A DNA stretch of 64,000 nt from JAGMES01 sp023128035 (GCA_030627905.1 DAOVRZ010000003.1:1-64000); one strand, 5' to 3'. Counted from the first letter of the stretch, positions 25,525-35,465 are shown. Made by a program: numbers and translations. The notes: a model not told the origin generated them from the sequence alone.

Positions 25525-26544
25525 TTAAAAACCTCCCTTAGCAATTTTCTGGAGATATTTATCCAACAATTCAGTCAAAGTTTCATAGTCATTTATATTC
25601 ATCAAAGATACAGGAGAATGAATATATCTACATGGAACAGATATTACAGTAGAAGGAATTCCCTCTTTTGTCAAATGAACGCTTCCTGCATCGGTTCCAC
25701 CAAAACTGGTTCTCCTAAATTGATATTTTAACTCGTTTTCTTTAGCTGTTTCTACCAATCCTTGCACTAGGCGGCGATCTGTAATTACGCTACGGTCCAT
25801 TAGGGAAATCGCTGGCCCGTCTCCTAAACTGGTGGAATGATAGTGTTCAGAGATACCAGGCACATCAGATGCAGTAGTACCTTCGATAATAATTGCAAGA
25901 TCAGGATCTATATCATGAGCTGCAACACTTCCTCCGCGTAAGCCAACCTCTTCTTGTACTGTGAAAACAGCATAAATAGGTAAATCATAATCACGTTTTA
26001 ATAATTCGATTAGTACTGCACAACCAACTCTATCATCAAATGCTTTTCCTTTAAAACAACCTTCTCCCATTTCAGCAAATTTTGTATCAAAAATTGCTCC
26101 ATCACCAATCGAAACTAATTTTTCTGCTTCTTCTTTATTTTCTGTACCAATATCAATATATAAACTACTCAATGGAATAGCGTTTCTACGTTCACTCGGT
26201 ACTTGAAGATGAATAGGTTTAGAACCGATAACACCAGGAATTTTATCAGGGCCAATCAAGACTTTTTTCGATACTAAAACTCTTGTATCAACTCCACCCA
26301 ATGGTTTAAAACTAAGTAAACCATTGCTTCTGATATAAGTTATCATTAAGCCAACTTCATCCATATGTGCAGCAAGCATAACAACTGGGCCCGCAACTTT
26401 TCCTTTTTTAAAAGTAATTAGATTACCCAATGCGTCAGTTCTCATCTCATCAACCAGATCTTTAACCTCTTCTCTGATAAGATTACGAACCTCATCTTCT
26501 ATCCCAGGAAGTCCAGCGGCCTCTGTAAGACGTTTTAGAAGCAT
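25525..26544 (-). CDS. M42 family aminopeptidase (second of three)
   Basis: A 339-residue M42 enzyme. It has AAHMDEVGLM, DDRVG, VQEEVGLRGG and RYIHSPVS at the expected places. At the second Asp/Glu ligand site it reads IIIEGTTASDVP instead of the IAIDV type of the other two copies, so Glu replaces Asp there, a variation also known in the family. It may differ in substrate. ATG at 26544 follows GGAGGG and overlaps the preceding gene by 10 bases. Confidence 0.92.
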   Translation of the reverse strand: MLLKRLTEAAGLPGIEDEVRNLIREEVKDLVDEMRTDALGNLITFKKGKVAGPVVMLAAHMDEVGLMITYIRSNGLLSFKPLGGVDTRVLVSKKVLIGPDKIPGVIGSKPIHLQVPSERRNAIPLSSLYIDIGTENKEEAEKLVSIGDGAIFDTKFAEMGEGCFKGKAFDDRVGCAVLIELLKRDYDLPIYAVFTVQEEVGLRGGSVAAHDIDPDLAIIIEGTTASDVPGISEHYHSTSLGDGPAISLMDRSVITDRRLVQGLVETAKENELKYQFRRTSFGGTDAGSVHLTKEGIPSTVISVPCRYIHSPVSLMNINDYETLTELLDKYLQKIAKGGF

Positions 26545-27590
26545 TTTAATCCCTCCACAAATTCTTTATCAATTCTGGCTATAAAGTTAGCCAAGAGTCT
26601 AGCAGACGTTCTGATATCTTCTAAATCCAGCGTTTCAACTGATGTATGCATATAGCGCAACGGAATTGAAAGTAATGCAGTTGGTACACCACTTTGAGTA
26701 ATCTGGATTGCATAGGCATCAGTACCACTAGGAGAAGTAGAAGGTTCTATCTGAAATGGAATATTTAACTCCTCAGCAAGTTCTTTTAATTTTTTAAAGA
26801 TTTTTGGATGTACATGAGGTCCAAGGCCAATTCCAATGCCTTCACCCATCTTTAGTGTATCTTCTTCCTTTAAAATTTCTGGCATATGGCCATGACCTAC
26901 ATCAATAGCGATCCCCAAATCTGGCATGATCCCATATGTACTTGTAAAAGCTCCACGAGTTCCTACTTCTTCTTGAACAGTAGCCACACCGTAAACATCA
27001 ACGGAATGCTTTAAATATTCCAACTCTTTAAACATCTCTAAAACCAACGCAACTCCTGCCCTGTCATCCATAGCTTTCGCAGCAGCACGATTCTTATGAA
27101 GAGAAATATATTCTCGATGAATCGTAATCAAATCACCTACACGGACTAATTCTTTAACTTTCTCCTCTGGTAAACCTAAATCAACATATAAATCGTCCAT
27201 TTTCACAGCTTTAGTTCGTTCGTCAGGTTCTTGTAAGTGAGGTGGTTTAGCTCCAATAATTCCGTGTAAAGGCTTTTTACCGTGAACGATAACTTCCTGA
27301 GCCAAAATAGTACGATGATCAACTCCACCAACACTAGTAATCCGCAAAAATCCCTTCTCTTCTATCTTCAAAACCATCAGCCCAATCTCATCCATATGAG
27401 CTGCTAACATAATTGAAGGACGATTCTCACCAGTTCCTTTTTTCAAGGCAATGACATTTTGCAAATTATCTTTGCGAATCTCATCAATATAGGGAGAAAA
27501 AGCCTCTTCAATTACTTTCCCTACTTGACCTTCATATCCACTGACTCCAGGGATTTCTGTCAGTTGGGCCAAAAATTTCTCCAACTTCAT
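26535..27590 (-). CDS. M42 family aminopeptidase (first of three)
   Basis: A 351-residue M42 enzyme, first of the tandem trio. Motifs: LAAHMDEIGLM, KAMDDRAG, VQEEVGTRGA, AIDVGHGH and RYMHTSVE. M42 members combine into mixed complexes in some organisms, so the three co-transcribed paralogues may form one peptide-degrading machine; this is inference. ATG at 27590 follows AAGGAGTG. The gene lies 27 bases past trmL. Confidence 0.92.
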   Translation of the reverse strand: MKLEKFLAQLTEIPGVSGYEGQVGKVIEEAFSPYIDEIRKDNLQNVIALKKGTGENRPSIMLAAHMDEIGLMVLKIEEKGFLRITSVGGVDHRTILAQEVIVHGKKPLHGIIGAKPPHLQEPDERTKAVKMDDLYVDLGLPEEKVKELVRVGDLITIHREYISLHKNRAAAKAMDDRAGVALVLEMFKELEYLKHSVDVYGVATVQEEVGTRGAFTSTYGIMPDLGIAIDVGHGHMPEILKEEDTLKMGEGIGIGLGPHVHPKIFKKLKELAEELNIPFQIEPSTSPSGTDAYAIQITQSGVPTALLSIPLRYMHTSVETLDLEDIRTSARLLANFIARIDKEFVEGLKCF

Positions 27591-27616
27591 CAAATTTCAC
27601 TCCTTTTATAAAAAAT

Positions 27617-28087
27617 TTATACCAATTCAGGAAAATCAATCTGTCTCAATGCTTCATATAAAATCACAGCAACAGAATTACCTAAATTGAGAGATCTTGC
27701 TTTTGGGTTTTTAAGCATTGGAATCCGAATACAAGTATCTTTATATCTGTCCAATAGTTCTTGAGGAATACCAGCAGTCTCTTTTCCAAAGACAATAAAA
27801 TCATTTGGACCAAATTTCACATCAGTATGTCGTTTCTCAGCTTTGGTCGAAGCAAGAAAAAACTGACTATCAGGATAATTCTTAGCAAGCTCTTCAAAAC
27901 TATCATGATAATGGATATCTAAAAGATGCCAATAATCCAAACCAGCACGTCTTAAATGCTTGTCATCTGTACTAAATCCAAGTTTACCTACAAGATGTAA
28001 GCTGGTATTCGTAACTGCACAACTTCTTGAAATATTCCCAGTATTTTGAGGAATTTCTGGCTCGATTAAAACAATATGCACCAACAC
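27617..28087 (-). CDS. trmL: tRNA (cytidine/uridine-2'-O-)-methyltransferase TrmL
   Basis: A 156-residue SPOUT methyltransferase that methylates the wobble base 34 of certain tRNA-Leu. The sequence is full length and typical: IVLIEPEIPQNTGNISRSC at the start, FGKETAGIP in the middle and the knot segment ARSLNLGNSVAVILYEA at the end. There is no ATG. Starts GTG-TTG-GTG stand in a row after AAGGAAG; GTG at 28081 gives the most usual N-terminus, but the outermost is given. Confidence 0.93.
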   Translation of the reverse strand: MLVHIVLIEPEIPQNTGNISRSCAVTNTSLHLVGKLGFSTDDKHLRRAGLDYWHLLDIHYHDSFEELAKNYPDSQFFLASTKAEKRHTDVKFGPNDFIVFGKETAGIPQELLDRYKDTCIRIPMLKNPKARSLNLGNSVAVILYEALRQIDFPELV

Positions 28088-28280
28088 TCACTTCCTTTTA
28101 AAATAATTTAACCATTATAATAGAAACTCAAACCATTCGATAATCTCTTTACACCTAGAATATTTCGATATCCTGAATAAATTTCCTTCTTTTAAGTCGT
28201 ATATAAGAGATTAATTTTTGAAAAAGGATGCAAAATCTAAAAAAACAAGTTAAAAAAATACTTTTGTTACTATAAATGTT

Positions 28281-29657
28281 TTAATTTACTGCACTTTTCC
28301 CGCCACTATCATTGTTATATATATCTTTTACTCTATACAAGACAAAACTCAAAATAAATCTAAAAATCAAATCAAGACCCATTACAATCCAAATAGCACT
28401 TATATCCATCTTTAAATAATATGCTACAATAAATGCACCAGGTATTCTTATTCCCCAAATACCTGTAGCAGCAACAATCATCGGAATTTTAGTATATCCT
28501 GCACCTCTTAAAACACCATTTAAAACACCAGCAATATTTTGAGGAATTTGTACAAGTCCCATTATTATAAGATATTTTACTCCAATATTAATTACCTCAA
28601 CCTGATCAGTTAATAGTCTCATTACTACACTCGGGAAAAAAATAAGAATTATTGTACTTATACTAGTTAGCATTAAGCAACCTTTTATTAATTCTTTCAT
28701 ATAAGCTTTTCCTAAACTTCGATCCTTAGCTCCAATTGCCTGCCCGATAAAAGCTGTTGAAGCAACTCCAAAGCCCATAGCTGGCATATATGAAATAGAC
28801 TCTGCTTGAAGTCCTAATTGATATGCTGCAAGAGCTACAGGACCAAATTTTAATATAATTTTGACCAAGATAATTGCTGATATTTGCCAAAAAACTGCTT
28901 CCATCGCTGCTGGTATTCCCATTCCATAGATGGATTTAATTTGACTAAAATCTAATCTTAACTCCTTTTGTTTTCTATAGCTCAGTACACCATCTCTACC
29001 AAATAGTACATATAATCCAATCACAGCCGAAATAATTTGAGCAATAACTAACGCAATGGCTGCACCTTTTATACCCATAGCATCATATCCAAATTTACCA
29101 AATATTAAAATCCAGCCAAAGCCAACGTTTAAAAAATTCATTATTATTGCTATTTTCATTGGAGTCTTCGCATTCCCCATTGCTTGAAGCACTCCTCCAA
29201 CTATAAGCATGATAGCCATAAATGGTAATCCTAAAGAGACAACTCTCAAATATAAGATTGAGTTTATCATCAATTCATCCCCTGGATTAAATATTCTTAA
29301 CAAAAGAGGAGCTTTCCAAATAATAAAAATTTGGAATAATACAACTAAAATAACTGATGAAAGTAACGTCTGCATAATAACATGTCTAATTTTCTTTACA
29401 TCATCAGCACCATAAGCTTGAGCTACAAAAACTGCAGCCCCTGTAGCCACTCCCCTAAATAATGCCCAGATGATCTGGGTAATTCTCATACTTAAACCTA
29501 AAGCACCAATAGCAATTTCATCTATTCTACCAATCATAGCCATTGAAATAAATCCAGCAGTCATCTGAAGTATACCTTCTGCAGTAATAGGTAATAACAT
29601 TGACAGTATCTTTTGCCGTACCTGTTTTACATCTGTTTTAGAAATTATTGCTGTCAT
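28281..29657 (-). CDS. MATE family efflux transporter
   Basis: A 458-residue membrane protein with about twelve transmembrane segments. The start (KILSMLLPITAEGILQMTAG) and the half-repeat at about residue 245 (GIPAAMEAVFWQISAIILVK) match MATE exporters. It is a different branch from the copy at 20226-21572. It is a single gene; upstream, toward higher coordinates, is a terminator belonging to the next unit. Confidence 0.9.
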   Translation of the reverse strand: MTAIISKTDVKQVRQKILSMLLPITAEGILQMTAGFISMAMIGRIDEIAIGALGLSMRITQIIWALFRGVATGAAVFVAQAYGADDVKKIRHVIMQTLLSSVILVVLFQIFIIWKAPLLLRIFNPGDELMINSILYLRVVSLGLPFMAIMLIVGGVLQAMGNAKTPMKIAIIMNFLNVGFGWILIFGKFGYDAMGIKGAAIALVIAQIISAVIGLYVLFGRDGVLSYRKQKELRLDFSQIKSIYGMGIPAAMEAVFWQISAIILVKIILKFGPVALAAYQLGLQAESISYMPAMGFGVASTAFIGQAIGAKDRSLGKAYMKELIKGCLMLTSISTIILIFFPSVVMRLLTDQVEVINIGVKYLIIMGLVQIPQNIAGVLNGVLRGAGYTKIPMIVAATGIWGIRIPGAFIVAYYLKMDISAIWIVMGLDLIFRFILSFVLYRVKDIYNNDSGGKSAVN

Positions 29658-29826
29658 ATTTCTCCTTCCTTGACCTCATTTTATTCATCTGTTTATTCAC
29701 TTAAATAGTATAATTATAAATACTCTATACGATTATGTCAATGTTTTTTATAAAAGAAAATAAAACTACAATTCATCAAACTACTCCGATTTGTATTTTA
29801 CCTGCTGGAACGCTTTAATTAGCGAT

Positions 29827-29869
29827 AAAAAAAAGCGTAGCAATCAGCATCTAGATTGCTACGCTTTTT
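29827..29869 (-). terminator. Terminator of the exported coiled-coil gene
   Basis: AAAAAGCGTAGCAATC and GATTGCTACGCTTTTT form a 16-base stem with an 8-base loop and run into T's on both strands. It lies just past the stop codon at 29878. Confidence 0.92.
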
Positions 29870-29877
29870 CTATTTGA

Positions 29878-31770
29878 TTATCTTTCTTTATTTAGTAAAT
29901 CAAATAATGAAGTTCCGATAAAGTAATATCCTTGCCCGTCTTTACAATCCTTCGAAAGGTTATAACCATATCCTACTTGTAGAATATCATCAAATAAAGT
30001 CATAGTTACTCCAAGACCATATTCCATATCTCCATCACTTAAAAACATAGTTGCATTTAAACCTAGACTAGGATTCAGTAGTTGTAAAGCTTCATTGCCA
30101 AAACTATATGTATTATCATGTTGACGAGGCTTATAATGAATTACCCATGAAACTGCTGTTACAGGTTGAAAATATTCCTGCCAATTGCCTTTTGCAAATA
30201 CCAGATCTCCTACCCATTTGCTGTGCATTCCATATTTTCGAACTTTAAATGAATACTGCTCATTACTAATTATTGTTCCCTTTCGTTCTAATTGAAGGTA
30301 TAAATTGAAGATATCATTTTCTTTTCTTTCAGTTCTTTGGATATCAATGGAAGTTGATTGAAGATTAGATATCGAGACTTCCTTTATTTTATCTGCTACA
30401 GCTAAAGGTGAATCCTCGACATTATCAGAAACAGAAGTAATGGTATATTTTTTCATCAAGCTCTGCAAAGCAGAAATGGAATCTGTGATTTTGATAAATT
30501 CTTCATTTTCGTTTATTCTATCTAGCCACGTTTTAAGATAATTAGCAAGAAATACATCCATTTTTGTCACTAATTTCTCAGCTAAATCGTTAGAAACATC
30601 ATCAATTGAAGCATCCAATTTTTCTAAGATATTGTCGATAGTAGGAATATGTTCAGATTGAACCTCTTCAATGATTGATTTTATTTCTTCAATTTTTGCA
30701 AACTGAGATTTTATATTATCAAAATTAGTTTCATAAATTATACTCTTAACAATTACGGTAATATTATCTTTCATTTCTATAAACCAATTTAACTCATTAT
30801 TTAGTAAATCCAACTCTGATTTGATTTCTGCAACTTTTTCCTTATCAGCTATACTTTCTAACTCAGTGTAAATCTCCTCAAGAAACTTTTTAGAATCCTG
30901 AACATCTAACATTTTTTCCATTTTTGTTATATCAGAAATAAGATCTGATTTTAAGTCATTAATAAGTTTATCTAAATCAATTTTCTTTTTAGAAATTTCC
31001 TCTATCTGCTGACGAAGTTCATCATGAAACTCAATACTTTTTCTTAAATGATCCATTTCATCTTCTGTTAGCATAAAAGTTACCTTATTAACCCGATTCA
31101 ATGACCCCATTTGCAAGTCATCATAATTTTTCAAATGAATCCTTGTAGGATTTTTGTCACGTGATTCGTGAATACACCAAAGTTTAGCCCTAACTTCACT
31201 ATTTTCCAACAAAGTTGAAGTTTCTTGATCAAGTTCTTTTTTCAGGTTATCGATCTGTTCTGCTAGTAATAAGACTAGCTCTGTATATAAAGGATCTGGA
31301 GTTTCAAGCGCCTTATCTAATTTATCTTCACCAACCAACACTAGTAAGAAATCCTGAATATCACCAATTAATTTACCATGTTCTTTAACAGCTTTTCGAA
31401 AATTTTCTTCTAATTCTGGATTTGTATCGAGTTTTTCTTTTAAATTATGAATATTTTCAAGATATCCTCCTAAATCTTCATTCATTTTCTTTAATAAACT
31501 ATTTAAGGTGTTGATTTCTTGATGTAATTCGATACTCCTTTTTGAATTGATGATACCATTGTTTTGAGTCAAAGCATTGAGATTAAAACGCACATCAACA
31601 CTGCTATTGATATCAACATTATAAAAATAACCGTCTGAATTTAAATCAATATATTGACCTTCCTCAGTAAATTCTGTGAAAGTTACAAATTGATCTTGAG
31701 CGTAGCAAGGTAACGTTAATATAAACAGCAATATTAGTAAACTTAGCCATGTGAAATTTTTAACTTTCAC
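29878..31770 (-). CDS. Exported coiled-coil protein with beta-rich C-terminus
   Basis: A 630-residue protein with a signal peptide (residues 1-24, cut after YAQ). Residues 80-440 are rich in Leu, Glu and Lys with heptad spacing, a long coiled coil. The last 150 residues alternate polar and hydrophobic residues (GMHSKWVGDLVFAKG..., LGVTMTLFDDILQVGYGYNL), like strands of an outer-membrane barrel. I know no named family. A surface or envelope-spanning role is inferred. The 116-residue gene upstream ends 16 bases before it, so they may be co-transcribed. Confidence 0.65.
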   Translation of the reverse strand: MKVKNFTWLSLLILLFILTLPCYAQDQFVTFTEFTEEGQYIDLNSDGYFYNVDINSSVDVRFNLNALTQNNGIINSKRSIELHQEINTLNSLLKKMNEDLGGYLENIHNLKEKLDTNPELEENFRKAVKEHGKLIGDIQDFLLVLVGEDKLDKALETPDPLYTELVLLLAEQIDNLKKELDQETSTLLENSEVRAKLWCIHESRDKNPTRIHLKNYDDLQMGSLNRVNKVTFMLTEDEMDHLRKSIEFHDELRQQIEEISKKKIDLDKLINDLKSDLISDITKMEKMLDVQDSKKFLEEIYTELESIADKEKVAEIKSELDLLNNELNWFIEMKDNITVIVKSIIYETNFDNIKSQFAKIEEIKSIIEEVQSEHIPTIDNILEKLDASIDDVSNDLAEKLVTKMDVFLANYLKTWLDRINENEEFIKITDSISALQSLMKKYTITSVSDNVEDSPLAVADKIKEVSISNLQSTSIDIQRTERKENDIFNLYLQLERKGTIISNEQYSFKVRKYGMHSKWVGDLVFAKGNWQEYFQPVTAVSWVIHYKPRQHDNTYSFGNEALQLLNPSLGLNATMFLSDGDMEYGLGVTMTLFDDILQVGYGYNLSKDCKDGQGYYFIGTSLFDLLNKER

Positions 31771-31786
31771 TCAAACTTCACCTCTC

Positions 31787-32137
31787 TTAGTTTTCCTGTG
31801 CTTTTAAAAATGATCTATCTAATTTAAAGTCACTATTAGCTTCGTTTTTCTTTAAGTACACAATAGGTTCATTATCCATATTCAAAACACATACAACATT
31901 TTCTTCATTACCTTCTCTAAATAATTTTTTTTCCTCTTCGGTTAAAAAGTCTGGACTTTGAATCCAAATAACCCCTCTTACATCTTCGAGACGTTTTTCC
32001 TGATTCTCTGCTTTTACTGCAATCTTTTTTATTGTTTTATCATTTCCAAAAATAAGCATTTTTATTACATTTTTTTCTACAATAAGTTCATCAAACATTT
32101 TCCTTTGTTCAGGTTGATTGCGGGATATAATTTTCAT
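31787..32137 (-). CDS. Hypothetical 116-residue soluble protein
   Basis: A charged, cytoplasmic-looking protein (MKIISRNQPEQRKMFDELIV...) with alternating strands and helices and no membrane segment. It has no signal peptide. GGAGGGT stands before the ATG at 32137. It precedes the exported coiled-coil gene by 16 bases and may be in one operon with it. I recognise no family. Confidence 0.6.
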   Translation of the reverse strand: MKIISRNQPEQRKMFDELIVEKNVIKMLIFGNDKTIKKIAVKAENQEKRLEDVRGVIWIQSPDFLTEEEKKLFREGNEENVVCVLNMDNEPIVYLKKNEANSDFKLDRSFLKAQEN

Positions 32138-32274
32138 AACATTTACCCTCCTTGATTTTTTGTAATAAAAATATTACTTGGCAAAAATAATTAAATATTT
32201 ATATTTATACTATAGCACAGACGTTTCATTTTTGCAACAATTAATTCTAAGTTCTTTTTTAACAAAAAAGATGT

Positions 32275-32296
32275 AGTAATCAATTAATTGATTACT
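32275..32296 (-). terminator. Palindromic terminator after the aminotransferase scrap
   Basis: AGTAATCAATT is followed at once by its inverted copy. On the minus strand ACATCTTTTTTG follows, so it can end transcription of the decayed locus. Confidence 0.7.
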
Positions 32297-32318
32297 CACC
32301 ACATATCCTAACTATTTA

Positions 32319-32537
32319 TTAATTAAATTCGCTAACAGCCTTTTCAATACGTTCCATACATTCTTCTAGAATTTCTCTTGGCAAGCCACATTTATCCTCA
32401 TAAATCCACTACCCTCTTCACCAAAGCAATGCCCACCATCTAATGCAACTTTCGCTTTCTTGATGATAATTTCGCTAAGCTCATCCTCAGTAAAACCTAA
32501 AGCTTTAAAATCTAACCAGACAAAATATGTACCTTTC
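32319..32537 (-). pseudogene. C-terminal scrap of a PLP aminotransferase/lyase (PatB/MalY type)
   Basis: Translation of the minus strand gives GTYFVWLDFKALGFTEDE, then VALDGGHCFGEEGSGFMRIN and, after a frameshift, REILEECMERIEKAVSEFN and a stop. This is the C-terminal 70 residues of a class I/II PLP-dependent aminotransferase or cystathionine lyase. The rest is missing. It is joined directly to the cut end of tatC near 32537, so a deletion brought the two together. Confidence 0.85.
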
Positions 32538-32739
32538 CAATAATTAAAGAAATCTTAATATAAGCTAAGAACAGTTCTGGTGGAGTCAAATATACAAAAT
32601 CTAACTGACTGGCTGGTTTTAATACATACTCGATCAGTTTGTCAACATAAGTATAGCTAATAATACTTCCTAAAAGGGCAACAGACACTATAATGAACAA
32701 TCTTTTTCTTAGTTCAGATAGATGTTCAATTATCGTCAA
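32512..32739 (-). pseudogene. tatC: Truncated tatC (N-terminal third)
   Basis: The first 67 codons encode the start of TatC, the receptor of the twin-arginine export system: MTIIEHLSELRKRLF, the first membrane helix, and YLTPPELFLAYIKISLIIG. Homology then stops at the junction with the aminotransferase scrap, leaving five of six membrane helices missing. The start is TTG at 32739 after GGAGGAG; the frame is open to 32754. It follows tatA. A working TatC, if the cell has one, must come from elsewhere. Confidence 0.88.
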
Positions 32740-32792
32740 ATTTAACTCCTCCACTTAAGCTCAGCCCCTATTCTCTTTTTTCGTATCATCAG

Positions 32793-32951
32793 TTATTGCG
32801 ATATCTTCAGAGATTTATTTGCATGATCTTTAAACTCGCGAATGGCTTTACCAAATGATTTACCAATATCAGGTAATTTTGAAGATCCAAATACTACAAG
32901 TGCAATCACCAGTATTAAGACTAATTCCATAGGTACCATCTTACCAAACAT
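32793..32951 (-). CDS. tatA: TatA, short or frameshifted
   Basis: Twin-arginine translocase pore subunit, 52 residues as read. MFGKMVPMELVLILVIALVV is the membrane helix, followed by FGSSKLPDIGKSFGKAIREF, the hinge and amphipathic helix of TatA. The tail ends SLKISQ and stop, but the next frame reads on as ISEDIAITDDTKKENRG and a stop, a typical TatA tail. A small indel near 32815 thus seems to have shortened the protein. The N-terminal functional part is intact. ATG follows GGAGAG. Confidence 0.8.
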   Translation of the reverse strand: MFGKMVPMELVLILVIALVVFGSSKLPDIGKSFGKAIREFKDHANKSLKISQ

Positions 32952-32981
32952 ATTAATCTCTCCTGTACAATATTTTTTGAG

Positions 32982-33690
32982 TCAAAATTTTTCGTTGTTA
33001 CACACAATCCTCTGCATCTGTGTATAAACAATAGGTTCTTTTGTTAAAACTCGTCCAACTACTGTAATACTTGCTCTTTCAGCAATTTCAATCGCAAAAC
33101 TTGTAGGAATACTTCTAGAAGCAATTATGGGAATTCTTCCTGCTACAGCTTTTAAAACCATATCTGAAGAAATTCTCCCGGTTGTTAAAACAAGACTCTG
33201 ATTAAAGTCTAATTCTAAGAAAAAACTTTTGCCAATAACCTTATCTACTGCATTATGACGCCCAACATCTTCTCTCACAATTAGAAGTGCTTCTTTATCT
33301 GCTATCCCTGCACAATGCATACCACCTGTTTCCTTATAAAGGACTGCTTCCTCAAACATTTTTTTAGTATATCCACGAAGTTTTTCTAGAGCAATTTTAA
33401 ATGATGATTCATTTTTTTCCAGTTTAAGAAAGTTTTCCGAGACTATAATGTTCATTTGATAATTCATTAGCTGTGTTGACATATATTTTCCGCATATCAT
33501 CACAAGCAGCTAAGGTCATAACATCATCGACTCCATTAATCAACCCACGGCTAAAAAGATGACCTAGAGCCAATTCATTCAAGTGCTTAGGAGTACACAT
33601 GAAAGTTATCATTTTCCTTCCATTTACAATTAAATCAACCGGTGCTTCTTCACATACTTTTCTGTTAAGGGAAGTTATTTTTTCAGACAT
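32982..33690 (-). pseudogene. fdhD: Frameshifted fdhD
   Basis: FdhD moves sulfur from IscS to the molybdenum or tungsten cofactor of formate dehydrogenases. Its N-terminal third is in one frame (33690 to about 33430, MSEKITSLNRKVCEEAPVDL) and the rest in another (KETGGMHCAGIADKE, REDVGRHNAVDKVIG, TTGRISSDMVLKA), ending at 32982. A single indel near 33430-33500 separates them. The Cys-x-x-Cys loop that accepts sulfur is not visible at its usual place. AGGAGG precedes the ATG at 33690. Its target enzyme is also broken here. Confidence 0.9.
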
Positions 33691-33712
33691 TACTAGATTC
33701 CTCCTAAATATT

Positions 33713-34267
33713 CTAAGGAATTTCCTTTTGGATTACTTCTATCCACTCGGTTAAAGCAATTGCATGGTCTGTTACTAAATATTTGTCTGAATAAAGATAT
33801 AAGGCTTCATTGGATGCTCGAACTTCTTGAATGTCTTTAAAAACCTCATTTTTCTTTATCTCTTCAAGAAACTGTTTAAATTCTTCATCTGAAAAATTAA
33901 ACTGGCTTACTGAAAAAAGACGAACATCTGTAGGTCTTGGATAAATCCGTGAATCATCACGAACCATTTTAGCTATTAATGACAAAAAATCCTGTTCCTC
34001 AATACGGGCTAAAATTATAGCATAATTATTTGTCATATATTGTTTGGAATAAAGATAAATCTCAGAAGTTCCCTCAATAAATTGAATATCTTGATATTCT
34101 TCACTTTCACGTAATATTTTCATACGATCCCCAATCTCCTCTTCTGGTAGGGAGATCGGCTCGAAAGTAAATTCTTCGCTTTTGGTAAGTTTTGAATCAA
34201 CAGAATTGCTACGAACTAGTTCTGCCATCAGTTGTACTATATCTAGCTTTTGGTTTTTTTCTGTCAT
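33713..34267 (-). CDS. Two-repeat protein of the decayed redox-enzyme locus
   Basis: A 184-residue cytoplasmic protein built of two similar halves. DIQFIEGTSEIYLYSKQYMT (near residue 60) matches DIQEVRASNEALYLYSDKYL (near residue 148). I do not recognise the family by name. It lies between an AOR remnant and fdhD, so it was probably an accessory factor of a tungsten or molybdenum oxidoreductase; this is inference from position. The ATG at 34267 is chosen for GGTGGG upstream. Its frame is intact, unlike its neighbours. Confidence 0.6.
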   Translation of the reverse strand: MTEKNQKLDIVQLMAELVRSNSVDSKLTKSEEFTFEPISLPEEEIGDRMKILRESEEYQDIQFIEGTSEIYLYSKQYMTNNYAIILARIEEQDFLSLIAKMVRDDSRIYPRPTDVRLFSVSQFNFSDEEFKQFLEEIKKNEVFKDIQEVRASNEALYLYSDKYLVTDHAIALTEWIEVIQKEIP

Positions 34268-34285
34268 TTCACATCCCACCTTCTC

Positions 34286-34336
34286 TATTCGGGATCAAGA
34301 TAGGTAATTATTAATTACCTATCTTGATCCCGAATA
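34286..34336. repeat. Perfect palindrome with 25-base arms
   Basis: The arms 34286-34310 and 34312-34336 are exact inverse copies around a single base (left arm begins TATTCGGGATCAAGATAGG). No T run follows on either strand, so it is not a classic terminator. It lies between the AOR scrap and the two-repeat gene. Confidence 0.85.
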
Positions 34337-34349
34337 ATTACTCTCAGGT

Positions 34350-34685
<336 letters not shown>

Positions 34686-34884
34686 TCATTCTTATGAAAA
34701 TTTTAGCACATTAAAATATCAAAATCAAATTATTTTGATATTTTAATATCTTTAATAGTTTTTTGGTTATATTTTTGTTTTATATAATATTTCTAGCAAT
34801 TTATTTTTAAATCTTTATTCTAAAAAAAACTCACTATGTAGTGAATTTCTTTCAAAAAAATGTAGCTCTTTAAGTTAGCGTTCT

Positions 34885-35382
34885 CTATCCTTCGAATATC
34901 TTTACTACTTCTTTCAACATATCTCTAATTGGAATCTGTTGAGGACAAACCTCTTCACATTTTCCACATTCAATACATTTTGATGCTCTTTGTTCATCTT
35001 TTATAAAAATATTATACTGTTTTTTCGTACCTTCAACATCTTCAAATATAGATGCATTGTTTAAATGAGCAAAACTTCCAGGAATATTTACCCCAACAGG
35101 ACAAGGCATGCAATACTTACATATAGTACAATTTACTTTTATTTTAGAATCATACAATGCTTTAACTTCATTGATTAAATTCTTTTCATCTTCTGTCATT
35201 GAATTTGGATAAGCATCATTCGCAATCTGTATATTTGCTTGATCCCAAACAGCTTGAATATCTTCAGGAATTTTACCCGCCAACTTACCACCACGAAGTG
35301 GTTCCATAATAATAATTCCCAGGCCTTTTTCTGCTGCATATTCAAGACCTTCTTTTCCTGCTTGATAGTCTTCATCCTGGAC
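34885..35382 (-). pseudogene. C-terminal half of an aldo/keto reductase with ferredoxin domain
   Basis: Minus-strand translation gives DEDYQAGKEGLEYAAEKGLG, then IIIMEPLRGGKLAG and a C-terminal 2x(4Fe-4S) part (CTICKYCMPCPVGVNIP and CIECGKCEEVCPQQIPI). This is the end of the clostridial aldo/keto reductase family that carries a fused ferredoxin domain. The barrel's first two thirds are missing; homology stops near 35382, where the phage-derived block begins. The frame is intact up to there, so the break is an insertion or deletion edge. Confidence 0.88.
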
Positions 35383-35405
35383 AGTCTAAAGTTCTATACA
35401 CCTAA

Positions 35406-35447
35406 GAAGCGAGCCAATCCTCATAATCCAAGGGTTCTGCTCGCTTC
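35406..35447. repeat. Hairpin at the left edge of the phage block
   Basis: GAAGCGAGC (35406-35414) and GCTCGCTTC (35439-35447) form a 9-base perfect stem, 25 bases inside the junction with the aldo/keto reductase scrap. Confidence 0.6.
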
Positions 35448-35465
35448 GATTTAATTATTTTACTT

